Part shown: one piece after another, positions 9,217-18,317 of the stretch | Position numbering within the stretch: the first letter of the stretch is position 1 | How the letters are laid out: each line of letters starts with the position of its first letter | Assembly: GCA_023426545.1 (NCBI GenBank) | Contig: JAFAAN010000043.1 | Span: 10,145 to 74,144, forward strand | Reading direction: 5' to 3' | DNA length: 64,000 bases | From: Pseudomonadota bacterium | GTDB taxonomy: Bacteria > Myxococcota > Myxococcia > Myxococcales > Myxococcaceae | Made by a program: the position numbers and the translations under genes | Notes under the pieces: model-generated | The model's input: the letters and a program-made list of their open reading frames with translations, nothing else | Told to the model about the DNA's origin: nothing | The model's database searches: none

Positions 9217-10818
9217 ATGACTGGCAGCAACTCCTACCGAATCCGTCAGGGTGAATCGCTCAGCGCCATTGCCCGGCGCAACAACACGAGCGTGGATGCC
9301 CTGGCGCGTGCCAACAACATCCGTGACCCGGACCGCATCGTCGCTGGCAAGACGCTCGTCGTTCCGGGGGGGCGTGATGGCTTCGAGGCGAACGGCCCCC
9401 GTCCGATGCCGCGTCCGGCCAGCCGGCCCGCGGGCGAGTCACAGGCGCGTGACCGCTTCGAGGCTGGCGCTGCGCAAGGGGCTGCGCCGTCGGGCGTGGC
9501 TGGGGCCTCTGGTACGCGGAATGGCTATCGCAACGTCGACCTGACGGCCTTCCGCCAGGGCGGCTCCAACTCCGAGTCCGCCGTCATCGTGGGCACCTCG
9601 GAGGGCAACCGCACGCCGAAGGGCGGCTTCACGGCGAGCTACGGGGGGCACACGGACCCGGGCAATGCCAAGCACAACCGCGGCTCGTTCTCCTATCAGG
9701 GGCGCGGGGCGACGTCCCCGTCGAAGGCGGACGAAATCTGGAACCGCGAGCTGGGCCGCGTCACGCCGCAGTACCAGCGCGCCGCCGGGCGCGCGGGCCT
9801 GGACCCGAACAACGCGCTGCTGGCCTCCACCTTCTACGACCTGCACACGCAGTCGCCCCGCGCGGCGCAGAACTTCCTCAACCGCGAGTTGCCCCGGCTG
9901 GCGCAGGACCCTCGCGGCGTGACGCCCGAGGCGCTCGTCGACGCGCGGGTGAACGCGTACCGCGACAACCGCGGCCGGATCAGCGCCTCGGGCTTCAAGC
10001 ACGATGCGAACCGGCTGCGCGCCGACCAGACGCGGCGTGAGCAGGCGCTCGTCCGGGCGCTGGACGCGCGGGGCTACCGCGACGGTGGCGCGGTCGCGAA
10101 TGCGCCCATCCCGCAGCCGCGTCCGGAGCGCCTCCAGGCGGGGGCCGGCACCACCGAGCTGCCCTCCCAGGTCCCCATTCCGCGCCCGCGCCCGGAGAAC
10201 CTGAAGGCGGCCCCCGCGTCCGCGGAGAGCGCGACGCCCACGGACCTGAGCGACACGGCGGAGATTGCGCCCGCGGCGGACCGCCCGGCGGTGCAGACCA
10301 CCACGCCGTGGGTCAGCCAGTACGACGCGTCGAAGGTGGAGCGCGCGGGTGACAAGGCGTGCTTCCGCGCGGCGGTGGTGATGGCCGCGGGCGCGGGCGC
10401 GACCGTGACGGGGCCGGACCGCCGCATCCAGGTGGCCACGGGCGACGACCCGAACGGCGGCGTCACGGTGGACGCCGCGGCGGCGCGCCGGGGGCGTGCG
10501 TACATCGACGGTCAGCTCGACGCGGGCAAGCCCGTGGTCGTCGGCGTGGACCACCGCTCGGGCCGCAACTCGGACAACGTGGACAACATCACCGACCACT
10601 TCGTGGTCATCACGGGCCGCGGCACGGACGAGCAGGGGCGCACGTACTACACGTTCAACGACCCCGCGACGCGACACCAGCCGCGCGGCGCGGACAGCAA
10701 CCCGAACAACCGCTTCTACGTGGATGCGGAGACGGGCAACCTGTACCGCCCGGGGCCCACCGATGGCAACGTCGTCACCCGCCACTTCGAGGTGTCGATG
10801 GTCCGGCCGAACGCCTAG
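9217..10818 (+). CDS. LysM protein with a middle domain of unknown function and a C39-like cysteine peptidase domain
   Basis: 533 aa. A LysM domain fills about residues 4-48 (YRIRQGESLSAIARRNN...LARANNI). Next comes a proline/alanine linker. A middle domain of about 170 residues begins VIVGTSEGNRTPKGG and includes YGGHTDPGNAKHNRGSFSYQ; I do not recognise it with certainty. After a second linker with two PxPRPRPE-type repeats, the C-terminal domain shows a papain/C39-like arrangement: WVSQYD, Cys in KACFRAA, His in ITDHFVVITG and FNDP. No signal peptide is visible. ATG at 9217 was chosen because GGAG precedes it, unlike the upstream ATG at 9205. A wall-degrading exported enzyme or effector is likely, but the target is unknown. 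Confidence 0.75.
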   Translation: MTGSNSYRIRQGESLSAIARRNNTSVDALARANNIRDPDRIVAGKTLVVPGGRDGFEANGPRPMPRPASRPAGESQARDRFEAGAAQGAAPSGVAGASGTRNGYRNVDLTAFRQGGSNSESAVIVGTSEGNRTPKGGFTASYGGHTDPGNAKHNRGSFSYQGRGATSPSKADEIWNRELGRVTPQYQRAAGRAGLDPNNALLASTFYDLHTQSPRAAQNFLNRELPRLAQDPRGVTPEALVDARVNAYRDNRGRISASGFKHDANRLRADQTRREQALVRALDARGYRDGGAVANAPIPQPRPERLQAGAGTTELPSQVPIPRPRPENLKAAPASAESATPTDLSDTAEIAPAADRPAVQTTTPWVSQYDASKVERAGDKACFRAAVVMAAGAGATVTGPDRRIQVATGDDPNGGVTVDAAAARRGRAYIDGQLDAGKPVVVGVDHRSGRNSDNVDNITDHFVVITGRGTDEQGRTYYTFNDPATRHQPRGADSNPNNRFYVDAETGNLYRPGPTDGNVVTRHFEVSMVRPNA

Positions 10819-10858
10819 GTGTTCGGCCGCGCGTGGGGCGGGAGTGTCTCTCCGCCCC
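10804..10858 (+). terminator. Two consecutive hairpins ending the LysM/C39 gene
   Basis: The first hairpin (10804-10829) pairs CGGCCGAACGCC with GGTGTTCGGCCG, 12 bp with one wobble, and the TAG stop codon lies at its apex. The second (10835-10858) pairs GGGGCGG with CCGCCCC. Together they look like a strong terminator before the next promoter. Confidence 0.6.
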
Positions 10859-10926
10859 CCGCGGGTTGAGTCAGGAACTGGGCGCGGGCGCGCGGCGCGA
10901 TATGGTCGTCCGTGCCCCGAGGAGCC

Positions 10927-12093
10927 ATGAACTTCGTCTTCATCTCCCCCCAGTTCCCCCCGCACTACTTCCACTTCATCTCCGCGCTGCGGGAGCGGGG
11001 CGTCACGGTCCTGGGAATCGGCGACGCGTCTTACGAGTCGCTCCATCCGGAGCTGCGCGAGTCCCTGCGTGAGTACTACTTCGTCCCCAGCCTGGCGGAC
11101 GAGGAGGCGCTCACCCGCGCTGCGGGCTACCTCACCTGGCGGCACGGCCGCATCCACCGCATCGACTCGCTCAACGAGTCCTGGCTGGAGGTGGAGGCGC
11201 GCCTGCGCCAGGGCTTCAACGTCCCGGGGCTGCAGCCCGAGGACATCCACCGGCTGCGCTCCAAGTCTGGCATGGCCGAGGTGTTCCGCGCCGCGGGCGT
11301 GCCACATCCGGACCTCATCCGCGTCCGGGACGCCGCGCAGGTGAAGGCGTTCGCCGCGCGCGTGGGCTACCCGCTGGTGCTCAAGCCGGACGTGGGCGTG
11401 GGCGCCGCCAACACCTTCAAGGTGGCCAGCGACGCGGAGGTGGACGCGGCCCTGTCCCATCCGCTGCCCACCACGTACGTGGCGCAGACCTTCGTGCGTG
11501 GCACCATCGTCACCTACGACGGCATCGTGGACCGGCACGGCGTCATCGTCTTCAACCTCAGTCACGAGTACAGCGACGGAGGCATGGAGACGGTGGTGGA
11601 GCAGCGCGACATCTCCTTCTGGAGCCACACGGAGATTCCCCCCGCGCTGGATGTGCTGGGCCGCCAGGTGGTGGCCGCGTTCGGCCTGCGCGAGCGCTGG
11701 TTCCACCTGGAGTTCTTCCGGCTGCCGGATGGCCGCTTCATGGCGCTGGAGGCCAACCTGCGCCCGCCCGGCGGCTTCATGGTCGACATGATGAACTACA
11801 CGTGCGACATCGACGTGTACCGGCTCTGGGCGCGCGTGGTGACGGGGGACCCGGTGGCGGACTTCCGCTACACGCCGCGCTACCACGTGTGTCACAGCGC
11901 GCGCCGCGAGTCCCACCGCTACCTGCACTCGCGAGAGGACGTGGAGAAGAAGCTGGGCGCCTCGCTCATCCTCCACCGCCGGCTGCCGGCCATCTACCAC
12001 AGCCTCCTGGGCGAGGAGATGTACCTCACCCGTCACGCGGACATGGACGCCGTGCGCGAGGCGGTGCGCTTCATCCAGGCCCGGGCGCCGTAG
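10927..12093 (+). CDS. ATP-grasp family ligase-like protein
   Basis: 388 aa. The N-terminus (MNFVFISPQFPPHYFHF) resembles the pre-ATP-grasp fold. The central region has the nucleotide-binding motifs VGYPLVLKPDVGVGAANTF and YVAQTFVRGTIVTYDGIVD. The C-terminal catalytic region contains WFHLEFFRLPDGRFMALEANLRPPGG, with the Mg-binding Glu and Asn typical of ATP-grasp carboxylate-amine ligases. The substrate is unknown; there are no biosynthetic neighbours to suggest one. ATG at 10927 is preceded by GAGGAG, while the longer GTG at 10912 is not. It converges on the DUF2378 gene with only 6 bp between stops. Confidence 0.85.
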   Translation: MNFVFISPQFPPHYFHFISALRERGVTVLGIGDASYESLHPELRESLREYYFVPSLADEEALTRAAGYLTWRHGRIHRIDSLNESWLEVEARLRQGFNVPGLQPEDIHRLRSKSGMAEVFRAAGVPHPDLIRVRDAAQVKAFAARVGYPLVLKPDVGVGAANTFKVASDAEVDAALSHPLPTTYVAQTFVRGTIVTYDGIVDRHGVIVFNLSHEYSDGGMETVVEQRDISFWSHTEIPPALDVLGRQVVAAFGLRERWFHLEFFRLPDGRFMALEANLRPPGGFMVDMMNYTCDIDVYRLWARVVTGDPVADFRYTPRYHVCHSARRESHRYLHSREDVEKKLGASLILHRRLPAIYHSLLGEEMYLTRHADMDAVREAVRFIQARAP

Positions 12094-12101
12094 CGGCGCT
12101 C
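12083..12101. terminator. Hairpin at the convergent stops of the ATP-grasp and DUF2378 genes
   Basis: GGGCGCCG pairs with CGGCGCTC (one wobble) and the loop is exactly the TAG stop of the ATP-grasp gene. The stem also overlaps the stop codon of the opposite-strand gene, so the hairpin can be made by both transcripts. Confidence 0.5.
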
Positions 12102-12672
12102 AGGGCTCCGTCCACGTGAGCAGGTAGGTGGTGCTCTCCGCGTCCTCGCTGGCGCGCGTCACCCGGGGCGCCGTGGCGCCGCCCAGGCGCAGCAGGGACT
12201 CCAAGAGCGCCTCCGCGTAGCCAGGGGCGCTCACCCGGGAGTTCATCCGCATGGTGAAGGTGGTGGGGCCCTGCTCGGTGAGCTCGACCTGCGTGTAGTT
12301 GTCGGTGGAGCGCAGCGTCTGGGGCAGGCGCTGCACGACGCGCCGCGGGCCCAGCAGCCGCAGCACGCCATAGGCCGCGCGGCCGACCAGGGTTCGCCCG
12401 TAGCCTTCGACGTGGTGGCCGGCGAGCTGGCGGAAGGCCTCCTCCCGGGGCGCGCCGGGAAAGGTCTCCTCGGCGATGACGTTCAGGCACTGCTCCCACA
12501 GGGACACCGGGTAGGCCGGCAGCAGGGGCCGGTCCAGGTCGACGCCCACCTGCCGCAGCCGCTGCTTGAGCCGGAGCGATACGCGGCCCCGCAGCCCGTG
12601 TTCGAGCAGGCCCTCCACCACCTGGACGTAGACGAGCCGCCGCTCCGGGGGAACCGACTCGCGGGGCTTCAC
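12100..12672 (-). CDS. DUF2378 (Mxa_TIGR02265-type) protein
   Basis: 190 aa, a paralogous family that I know mainly from myxobacteria. The conserved stretch is clear: PAYPVSLWEQCLNVIAEETF (about 54-73), then FRQLAGHHVEGYGRTLVGRA, and LRSTDNYTQVEL. There is no signal peptide or membrane segment; the protein is probably cytoplasmic and of unknown function. The start is GTG at 12672, preceded by GAGG. It lies 10 bp downstream of the esterase gene on the same strand, so the two are likely cotranscribed. Confidence 0.85.
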   Translation of the reverse strand: MKPRESVPPERRLVYVQVVEGLLEHGLRGRVSLRLKQRLRQVGVDLDRPLLPAYPVSLWEQCLNVIAEETFPGAPREEAFRQLAGHHVEGYGRTLVGRAAYGVLRLLGPRRVVQRLPQTLRSTDNYTQVELTEQGPTTFTMRMNSRVSAPGYAEALLESLLRLGGATAPRVTRASEDAESTTYLLTWTEP

Positions 12673-12682
12673 GGGGCGCGCC

Positions 12683-13456
12683 TCACCCCAGCAGCCAGCG
12701 CATGGCGGTGGGGAGCCGGCGCTGCCAGTCCCGCTCGTGGTGGCCGCCGTGCGGGTCCAGCACCAGCGACAGCTCGTGGTCGGCGTAGCCCAGCCGCTTG
12801 AGGTGCTCGTAGAAGGCGCGCGTGGACTCGCCGTAGTAGACGGGCACGCCGCTGGCGTCGGTGTACTCGTGGGCGCCCGCGTCCAGGTAGATGCGCGTCC
12901 AGCGGCGGCTGTGGGCGGCCCACGCCTCGAAGAGCTGGCTGGCGCCCCACGTCACCGTCGGAGACAGCGCGCCGATGCGGCCGAACACCTCCGGGTAGCG
13001 GCAGCCCAGGTAGAGCGAAATCAGGCCCCCCAGGGACGAGCCCATGGCGCCCGTCCACTCTGGCTCCGGGCGCGTGCGGTAGGTGCGGTCCACCAGCGGC
13101 TTGAGGTGCTCCACCAGGAAGCGGCCATACGCCTCGCCTCGCGCGTGGATGGGGCCGCGAGGCTCGTCCCAGGGGGAGTAGTCGTGTACGCGGCCCACGC
13201 CCGAGTCCACGGCGACGATGAGCCACGGCTCCAGGCTCCCCTCCTCCACGCCGTGCTCCAACGCGAGGTTGGCGCACCAGGTGTCGAAGAGGGCGGACTC
13301 GGGGTGGGCGAACACATTCTGTCCGTCGTGCATGTAGAGCACGGGGAACCGATGGCCCGGCATCGCGTCGTATGCGTGCGGCGTGTAGACGCGCACGGTG
13401 CGCGCGAAGCCCTCCTGGGGGGAGGGGAACTCTCGGACGATGTGGACGTGGCCCAT
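12683..13456 (-). CDS. Alpha/beta-hydrolase esterase (enterochelin-esterase-like)
   Basis: 257 aa. The fold signatures of the esterase D / Fes-like group are visible: RVYTPHAYD, FPVLYMHDGQNVF, the nucleophile elbow MGSSLGGLIS (Ser in GSSLGG) and the late HGGHHERDWQRRLP supplying the catalytic His. No signal peptide, so it is probably cytoplasmic. It hydrolyses an ester of unknown identity. The start at 13456 gives the family N-terminus MGHVHIVREF; upstream in-frame codons add an unrelated stretch. It is the first gene of a two-gene unit with DUF2378 and is divergent from the small gene at 13587. Confidence 0.85.
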   Translation of the reverse strand: MGHVHIVREFPSPQEGFARTVRVYTPHAYDAMPGHRFPVLYMHDGQNVFAHPESALFDTWCANLALEHGVEEGSLEPWLIVAVDSGVGRVHDYSPWDEPRGPIHARGEAYGRFLVEHLKPLVDRTYRTRPEPEWTGAMGSSLGGLISLYLGCRYPEVFGRIGALSPTVTWGASQLFEAWAAHSRRWTRIYLDAGAHEYTDASGVPVYYGESTRAFYEHLKRLGYADHELSLVLDPHGGHHERDWQRRLPTAMRWLLG

Positions 13457-13586
13457 GGAACCCGGGCGAGCATAGCTGGAGGGGGTGGAGGACCGGGAAC
13501 CGCTGGCCCCGGCCCTGCACACGCGGAGTGAGGGCTGCGTTGGTCTCCACTTCCGCGCGAAATGCGGTTTATTCTGGAGTCTCCTC

Positions 13587-13778
13587 ATGGAGCTGGAACA
13601 TCCGCACCTGGCGGTATTGCTGCTCACCACCGAAGCCGACCTGCGCGAGGCGCGGGACGCGCTGGACGGCAGTGAGGAGTCGCGCTTGCGCTACGAGGCC
13701 GCGCAGTGCCGGGCGGAGGCCGCCTACTTCCTGGCGTGGGACCTGCTGGAGGTCGACCCGCGCCTGGGACGCGCCTGA
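13587..13778 (+). CDS. Small protein of unknown function (63 aa)
   Basis: Acidic, largely alpha-helical in appearance (EADLREARDALDG, RYEAAQCRAEAAYFLAWDLLEV), with no signal peptide or membrane segment and one cysteine. GGAG lies upstream of the ATG at 13587. It reads divergently from the esterase and ends 80 bp before the outer-membrane barrel gene. I do not recognise the family; codon use matches real genes in this genome. Confidence 0.6.
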   Translation: MELEHPHLAVLLLTTEADLREARDALDGSEESRLRYEAAQCRAEAAYFLAWDLLEVDPRLGRA

Positions 13779-13858
13779 GTCCGCGGCACGTGTCCCGTCC
13801 CTGGACGGCCGGTCCGGGTGACGGACGGCGCCGGGAGGAGGCGCTGCTGTAGGGAACA

Positions 13859-15988
13859 GTGGTCTCGGATGTGCACGAGGCGCACGGCGTGCGTCGGGTG
13901 CTCTGGGTGGGATGGTGGCTGGGGTGGTGGCTGGCGGGCGCGTGGCCCGTGTACGCCGCGCCCTACGAGGTGGAGCCCGAGGCGTCGGGCGCGCAGGACC
14001 TGCTCGCGCTCGCGGAGGAGGGCGCCATCTCCGCCGAGACGCTCTCCGCGCTGCTGGCCTTGCGGCGGACGGGCGTGGACCTGGGGTTGGCGACGCGCGC
14101 CACGCTCTATGGGCTGCCGGGGCTGACGTACTCGGACGTGGACGCGCTGCTGCGGACGCGAGGGGTGGGCACCACCGCGGGGGGCCGCCTGACGGGCGTA
14201 CTGACGGAGGAGGCGTCGCGGCGGCTCGCGCCGTTCCTCGCGCCGCGAAGGTCCGGGCTGTCGGGCGACGCGCGGTTGATGATGGCCTTCGCGGCTTCGG
14301 ATGGGTTGCCGCCACCGCTGGCGTTGCAGGTGCGCGCCGCGGGTGTCGCGGACCTCCGCGTGGGACTGCTGGCCACGCTCGCGCGGCGGAGCCTGGGGCC
14401 TCCGCGCCGGGACGCGAGGCGGCGGGCCCTGGTGGTGGAGGCTCCGGGGACGGCCGTGCACCTCCCCAAGTTGTACGTGCAGTGGACGGGGGCGCGCGCC
14501 TCGCTGCTGGCGGGGACCTACCGGCTGGGCTTCGGGCAGCGGCTCACGCTGGACACCACCGCGCTGCCGACGCCGGAGGGCTTCCTGCCCGATGACGGCG
14601 TGCGTCCGCCCGCGGGGCTGGAGCGCGAGTGCCTCGTGAGCCGCGGCGCCTGCGAGCCCGAGGCGCGCCTGTCCGACGTTACGCAAGACTTCCGCTGGGA
14701 TGAGGGCTTCCGCGGGGTCGCGGGCACGGTGCGCGGTCCGCTGGGCGAGGGCGTGGCGCTCGCGCTCACGGGCTTCGCGTCATACCAGTCCCGGGCGCTG
14801 CCCCGGCACGCGGTGCTGGACCGCTCGCTGTGCCCGTCATCGGGCGCGCGGGCCGGCTGCAAGGCGCCGGACGTCTGGGTGTCTTTGCCCGGCCGTCGCG
14901 AGGCGAAGCTCACGGCGCGGACGCTGCCGGACGCCTTCCATGAATGGGCCGGTGGCGGCAACGCGACGCTGTCGTCATCCCCGCGAAGTCATGTCGGGGT
15001 GACGGGCTGGGCGGCGCGGCCCGCCTGGGGGCAGGACGGGGCGCCCCTCGATTTCCAGCCCGGCGCCCGCTATCCGGCGGGGGGCGCGTTCGGCGCGCTG
15101 GGGCTCGACGCTGCATGGGGCCGGGGTGCGCTGGACCTCTTCTTCGAGGGCGCGCGCAGCTTCGACGCGGCGCCGGGAGGCGGTGGGGGCTTCGGGGCCT
15201 TGCAGCGCACGGTGCTCTCGGGGGAGGCCCGGGAGCTGGAGCTGTCGCTGCGCTACTACAGCCGGGGGTTCGCCAACCCCTACAGCGGCGCGCCCTCGGG
15301 GCCGGACGCGCTGGAGGGGCTGCGCGTCCGCAACGAGCTGGGCGCACGGGTGCGCTACCTCCACCGGGAGGAGGGGGCGTGGCGGCTCCGGGGGCAGGTG
15401 GATGCGTGGATGTTGCCCGCGGACGGCGCGGTGCCTGGGAGCGCGGGTACGCTCCATGCGCGCGCGTCGGCGCGCGGGGACCTGCGAGCATGGCCAGGGT
15501 TTCAGCCCTCGCTCCAGGTGGAGTTTCGCGACAACGGGGTGGGCGGCCTGGGCGCGTGCGTGGACGAGGCCGACCCGGACGTGGTGGGCCTGTGCGCCAG
15601 CGCGCGGTATGGCGTCATCGCCCACGTGCGCTCCGACGTCACGGAGGGGCTGACGGTCGCGCTCCAATACGGACACGCGCGTGTGCGAACTCCGGACGCG
15701 CAGGGCCTTCGCCACGACGCGCAGGCCGTGCTCGACGTGCGTGCGCGGCCCGGACCGTCGCTGAAGCTGCACGGGCGTCTGGTGTGGAAGGACGAGGACC
15801 TCTCCGAGCGCAGCCGCCTTCGGCAGGAGCTGCGGGCCGCGCTCGATGTGGCATGGGCGGCGTCACGCGTCGTGTCGGCGCGTGCCCGGTACGCGTGGGT
15901 GCTGGACCTGAAGGACGCCCGCGTGGCGCGCGTGCCGCCGGACCCGCCGCGCCACCTCTTCCACCTGGAGTTGGAGACGCGCTTTTGA
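13859..15988 (+). CDS. Large outer-membrane beta-barrel protein with an N-terminal helix-hairpin-helix-like segment
   Basis: 709 aa starting at GTG with AGGGA just upstream. A Trp-rich signal sequence ends at VYAA near residue 36. Residues about 40-130 contain an LPGLTYSDVDALLRTR element that resembles the helix-hairpin-helix motif of ComEA-type proteins. From about 200 onward the sequence is an amphipathic beta-barrel (LYVQWTGARASLLAGTYRLG, LSLRYYSRGF, HGRLVWKDEDLS) ending HLELETRF, with the terminal Phe used by the BAM complex. Two Cys-rich loops (about 260-335) may be surface-exposed. The next two genes follow immediately. The substrate is unknown. Confidence 0.75.
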   Translation: MVSDVHEAHGVRRVLWVGWWLGWWLAGAWPVYAAPYEVEPEASGAQDLLALAEEGAISAETLSALLALRRTGVDLGLATRATLYGLPGLTYSDVDALLRTRGVGTTAGGRLTGVLTEEASRRLAPFLAPRRSGLSGDARLMMAFAASDGLPPPLALQVRAAGVADLRVGLLATLARRSLGPPRRDARRRALVVEAPGTAVHLPKLYVQWTGARASLLAGTYRLGFGQRLTLDTTALPTPEGFLPDDGVRPPAGLERECLVSRGACEPEARLSDVTQDFRWDEGFRGVAGTVRGPLGEGVALALTGFASYQSRALPRHAVLDRSLCPSSGARAGCKAPDVWVSLPGRREAKLTARTLPDAFHEWAGGGNATLSSSPRSHVGVTGWAARPAWGQDGAPLDFQPGARYPAGGAFGALGLDAAWGRGALDLFFEGARSFDAAPGGGGGFGALQRTVLSGEARELELSLRYYSRGFANPYSGAPSGPDALEGLRVRNELGARVRYLHREEGAWRLRGQVDAWMLPADGAVPGSAGTLHARASARGDLRAWPGFQPSLQVEFRDNGVGGLGACVDEADPDVVGLCASARYGVIAHVRSDVTEGLTVALQYGHARVRTPDAQGLRHDAQAVLDVRARPGPSLKLHGRLVWKDEDLSERSRLRQELRAALDVAWAASRVVSARARYAWVLDLKDARVARVPPDPPRHLFHLELETRF

Positions 15989-16014
15989 AGGAGCTGAACG
16001 TGAGGGGGCTGGAC

Positions 16015-17823
16015 ATGACGGGTTGGAGCAGGTGGGCGGTCTGGGGGTTGGTGTTGGGCGTAGCGGGCGCGTGGGCGTGTGGGGGCGAGGCCCTGGAGGA
16101 TGGCGCGGAGGCCGCGTGCGCGGGGCTTCTGCCAGGTGACCTCGTCATCACCGAGTACCTCAACGACCCGGTGGGGACGGACACGGGCCAGGAGTACGTG
16201 GAGCTGCACAACCCCACGCGCCTCGCCGTGGACCTGCATGGGCTGACGCTCTACGCGTCCCGCTCGGACGGCTCACAGGAGCGGGCCTTCCTCTTCACCG
16301 AGCCGCTGCCGGTGGCGCCCGGTGGCTACGTGGTGCTGGGGGACGTGCGTGACGGGCCGGTGCCCGCGCATGTGGACCACGCCTATGGCGACGGGTTGGG
16401 TGCCCTGGGGAACTCGGGAGGACGGCTGGGCGTGCGCTGCGGAGCCCGGGTGCTGGACGAGGTCCAGCTCTCCGCGCCCGCGAAGAGTGGGGTGTCCCGA
16501 ATCTACGATGGCCGGTGGGTGCCGGACGTGGCGGGCAATGACGACCTGTCGCGCTGGTGCGACACGCCGGACGCCGGGCAGACGGGGCCCTTCCGGGGCA
16601 GCCCCGGCGCCGCGAACGCGCCCTGTGGCCCCGTGGGGGATGGGGGCGTTGCCCTGGACGCCGGGAGCGTGGCCACGTGCGAGCCCGAGGGCGGCGGTGG
16701 AGCGCGGCCCGTGGTGCGCCCGCGTCCAGGCGACCTGGTCATCACCGAGGTGATGGCCAACCCGAAGGGCGACGACACGCTGGGGGAGTGGGTGGAGCTG
16801 CTGGCGACGGCGCCCGTGGACCTCAACGGCGTGACGCTGGTCGCGGAGGCGGGAACAGCCACCGTGACGGGCGCGGGGTGTCTCTCGCTCGCCGCGGGCG
16901 AGTACGCGGTGCTGGCCCGCCGAGCGGACGCGGCGCTCAATGGCGGGCTTCCGCCTCCGCTGGCCACCTTCGGCGTGGACCTGCGCAACGCGGGTGGGCG
17001 GCTACAGGTGCGGGCCGGGGACGTGGTGGTGGACGCGGTGGACCTCGGACCCGCCGAGGAGGGGGTGGCCACGCAGGTGTCCGCGTCCCTCGCGGATGCC
17101 ATCCGCAATGACGCTGCGTCTGCCTGGTGCGCCGCCACGGCCTCGTATGGCACGCGCGGCAACCTGGGGACGCCCGGCCGGCCGAACCGCGTCTGCGGCG
17201 AGGCGGCTCCGGACGGCGGCGCCGGTGACGCGAGTTCTCCGGACGCGGGAGGAGATGCCGGTACCTCGCAGCCAACATGTATCGACCGGACCACGGGCAG
17301 GGCGCGCGCGCGGAAGACGCCGGAGGTGGGCTCGGTCGTCCTCACCGAGTTCATGGCGGACCCCAGCGCCGTGGCCGATGCCACGGGTGAGTGGGTCGAG
17401 GTGCTGGCCCTGCGGGACGTGGACCTGAACGGCGTGTCCCTCTCCAACGAGAGTGGGGGCCAGTCCATGTTCGACTCGGCGCTGTGCCTGTCCGTGAAGG
17501 CGGGCAGCCGCGCCATCCTGGCGCGCAGTGAGGATGCGTCCCGCAACGGCGGCCTGCCGGCGGTGCTTGGCACCTTCTCCTTCAACCTCGCGAACACCGC
17601 GGGCAACCGGAGGCTCCAGCTCGCGGTGGCGGGGCGCGTGCTCGACGTCGTGTCGTGGACCGGCGCGGCGGTGCCGGGCGTGTCGTCGCAGCTCGACCCC
17701 AGCCGCAGCGACCCTCAGCGCAACGACTGGCCCGGGAGCTTCTGCCCGTCACCGGAGACCGCGCGCTACGGCCGGGGGGACCGGGGCACGCCGGGAGGGG
17801 AGAACCGCCCATGCGCTCCTTGA
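16015..17823 (+). CDS. Lipoprotein with three lamin-tail domains
   Basis: 602 aa. A short hydrophobic leader ends in a lipobox-like GAWAC near residue 22. Three lamin-tail (LTD) repeats follow, opening with GDLVITEYLNDP (about 38), GDLVITEVMANP (about 240) and GSVVLTEFMADP (about 440), each with a WVEL-type strand and L.G..L. The repeats are joined by Asp/Gly-rich linkers. LTDs are immunoglobulin-like surface adhesion or DNA/protein-binding modules in secreted bacterial nucleases and adhesins. ATG at 16015 and GTG at 16000 both have good ribosome sites; either keeps the lipobox. It follows the barrel gene by 26 bp and overlaps the nuclease gene by 13 bp. Confidence 0.8.
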   Translation: MTGWSRWAVWGLVLGVAGAWACGGEALEDGAEAACAGLLPGDLVITEYLNDPVGTDTGQEYVELHNPTRLAVDLHGLTLYASRSDGSQERAFLFTEPLPVAPGGYVVLGDVRDGPVPAHVDHAYGDGLGALGNSGGRLGVRCGARVLDEVQLSAPAKSGVSRIYDGRWVPDVAGNDDLSRWCDTPDAGQTGPFRGSPGAANAPCGPVGDGGVALDAGSVATCEPEGGGGARPVVRPRPGDLVITEVMANPKGDDTLGEWVELLATAPVDLNGVTLVAEAGTATVTGAGCLSLAAGEYAVLARRADAALNGGLPPPLATFGVDLRNAGGRLQVRAGDVVVDAVDLGPAEEGVATQVSASLADAIRNDAASAWCAATASYGTRGNLGTPGRPNRVCGEAAPDGGAGDASSPDAGGDAGTSQPTCIDRTTGRARARKTPEVGSVVLTEFMADPSAVADATGEWVEVLALRDVDLNGVSLSNESGGQSMFDSALCLSVKAGSRAILARSEDASRNGGLPAVLGTFSFNLANTAGNRRLQLAVAGRVLDVVSWTGAAVPGVSSQLDPSRSDPQRNDWPGSFCPSPETARYGRGDRGTPGGENRPCAP

Positions 17824-18317
17824 GGAAGGCCGGCGCCTCCCTGCTGGGGAGGGTGCTGGCCAGCGTGCTGTGCGCCTGTGGCGGAGGGGAGACGGGGACG
17901 GCCTGTGGTCCGGCCACCGGGCGGGTGGCGCAGGTCCTGGATGGGGATACGGTCATCCTGGAGGGAGGGGAGCGCGTCCGCTATCTGCTGGTGGACACAC
18001 CGGAGCGCATGGGCGCGGGTGGGGACTGCTTCGGTCCGGAGGCGTTTGCCTTCAACCGGGCGCTCGTGGAGGGCAGGCAGGTGGCGCTCGCGTACGGTGA
18101 GGCGTGCGAGGACCGCTTTGGCCGGCTCCTCGCCTATGTGTCCGTGGATGGGCGCGAGGTGAACACACTGCTCGTGGAGCGGGGCCATGCCTGTGTCCTC
18201 CATGTCCCTCCCGCGGGGCGCTCCAGACGCGCGGAGTTCGAGGCGCTGGAGGCGCGGGCGCGGCTGGCGCAGCGCGGCATCTGGGGGGCGTGCGTCCCGG
18301 TGCCCTGCCGGCGATGA
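17811..18317 (+). CDS. Secreted SNase-type (thermonuclease family) nuclease, probable lipoprotein
   Basis: 168 aa. The leader ends with ASVLCAC, a lipobox candidate. The staphylococcal-nuclease fold shows its motifs in order: VLDGDTVIL, RVRYLLVDTPE (active-site Arg and Asp), an acidic CFGPEAFAFN, EDRFGRLLAYV and VNTLLVERGHA. The family cleaves DNA and RNA with calcium. Cysteines (CGP, DCFG, ACED, HACV, GACVPVPC) suggest disulfides in the periplasm or outside. It overlaps the end of the LTD lipoprotein gene, so the two are translated from one message. Confidence 0.85.
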   Translation: MRSLRKAGASLLGRVLASVLCACGGGETGTACGPATGRVAQVLDGDTVILEGGERVRYLLVDTPERMGAGGDCFGPEAFAFNRALVEGRQVALAYGEACEDRFGRLLAYVSVDGREVNTLLVERGHACVLHVPPAGRSRRAEFEALEARARLAQRGIWGACVPVPCRR

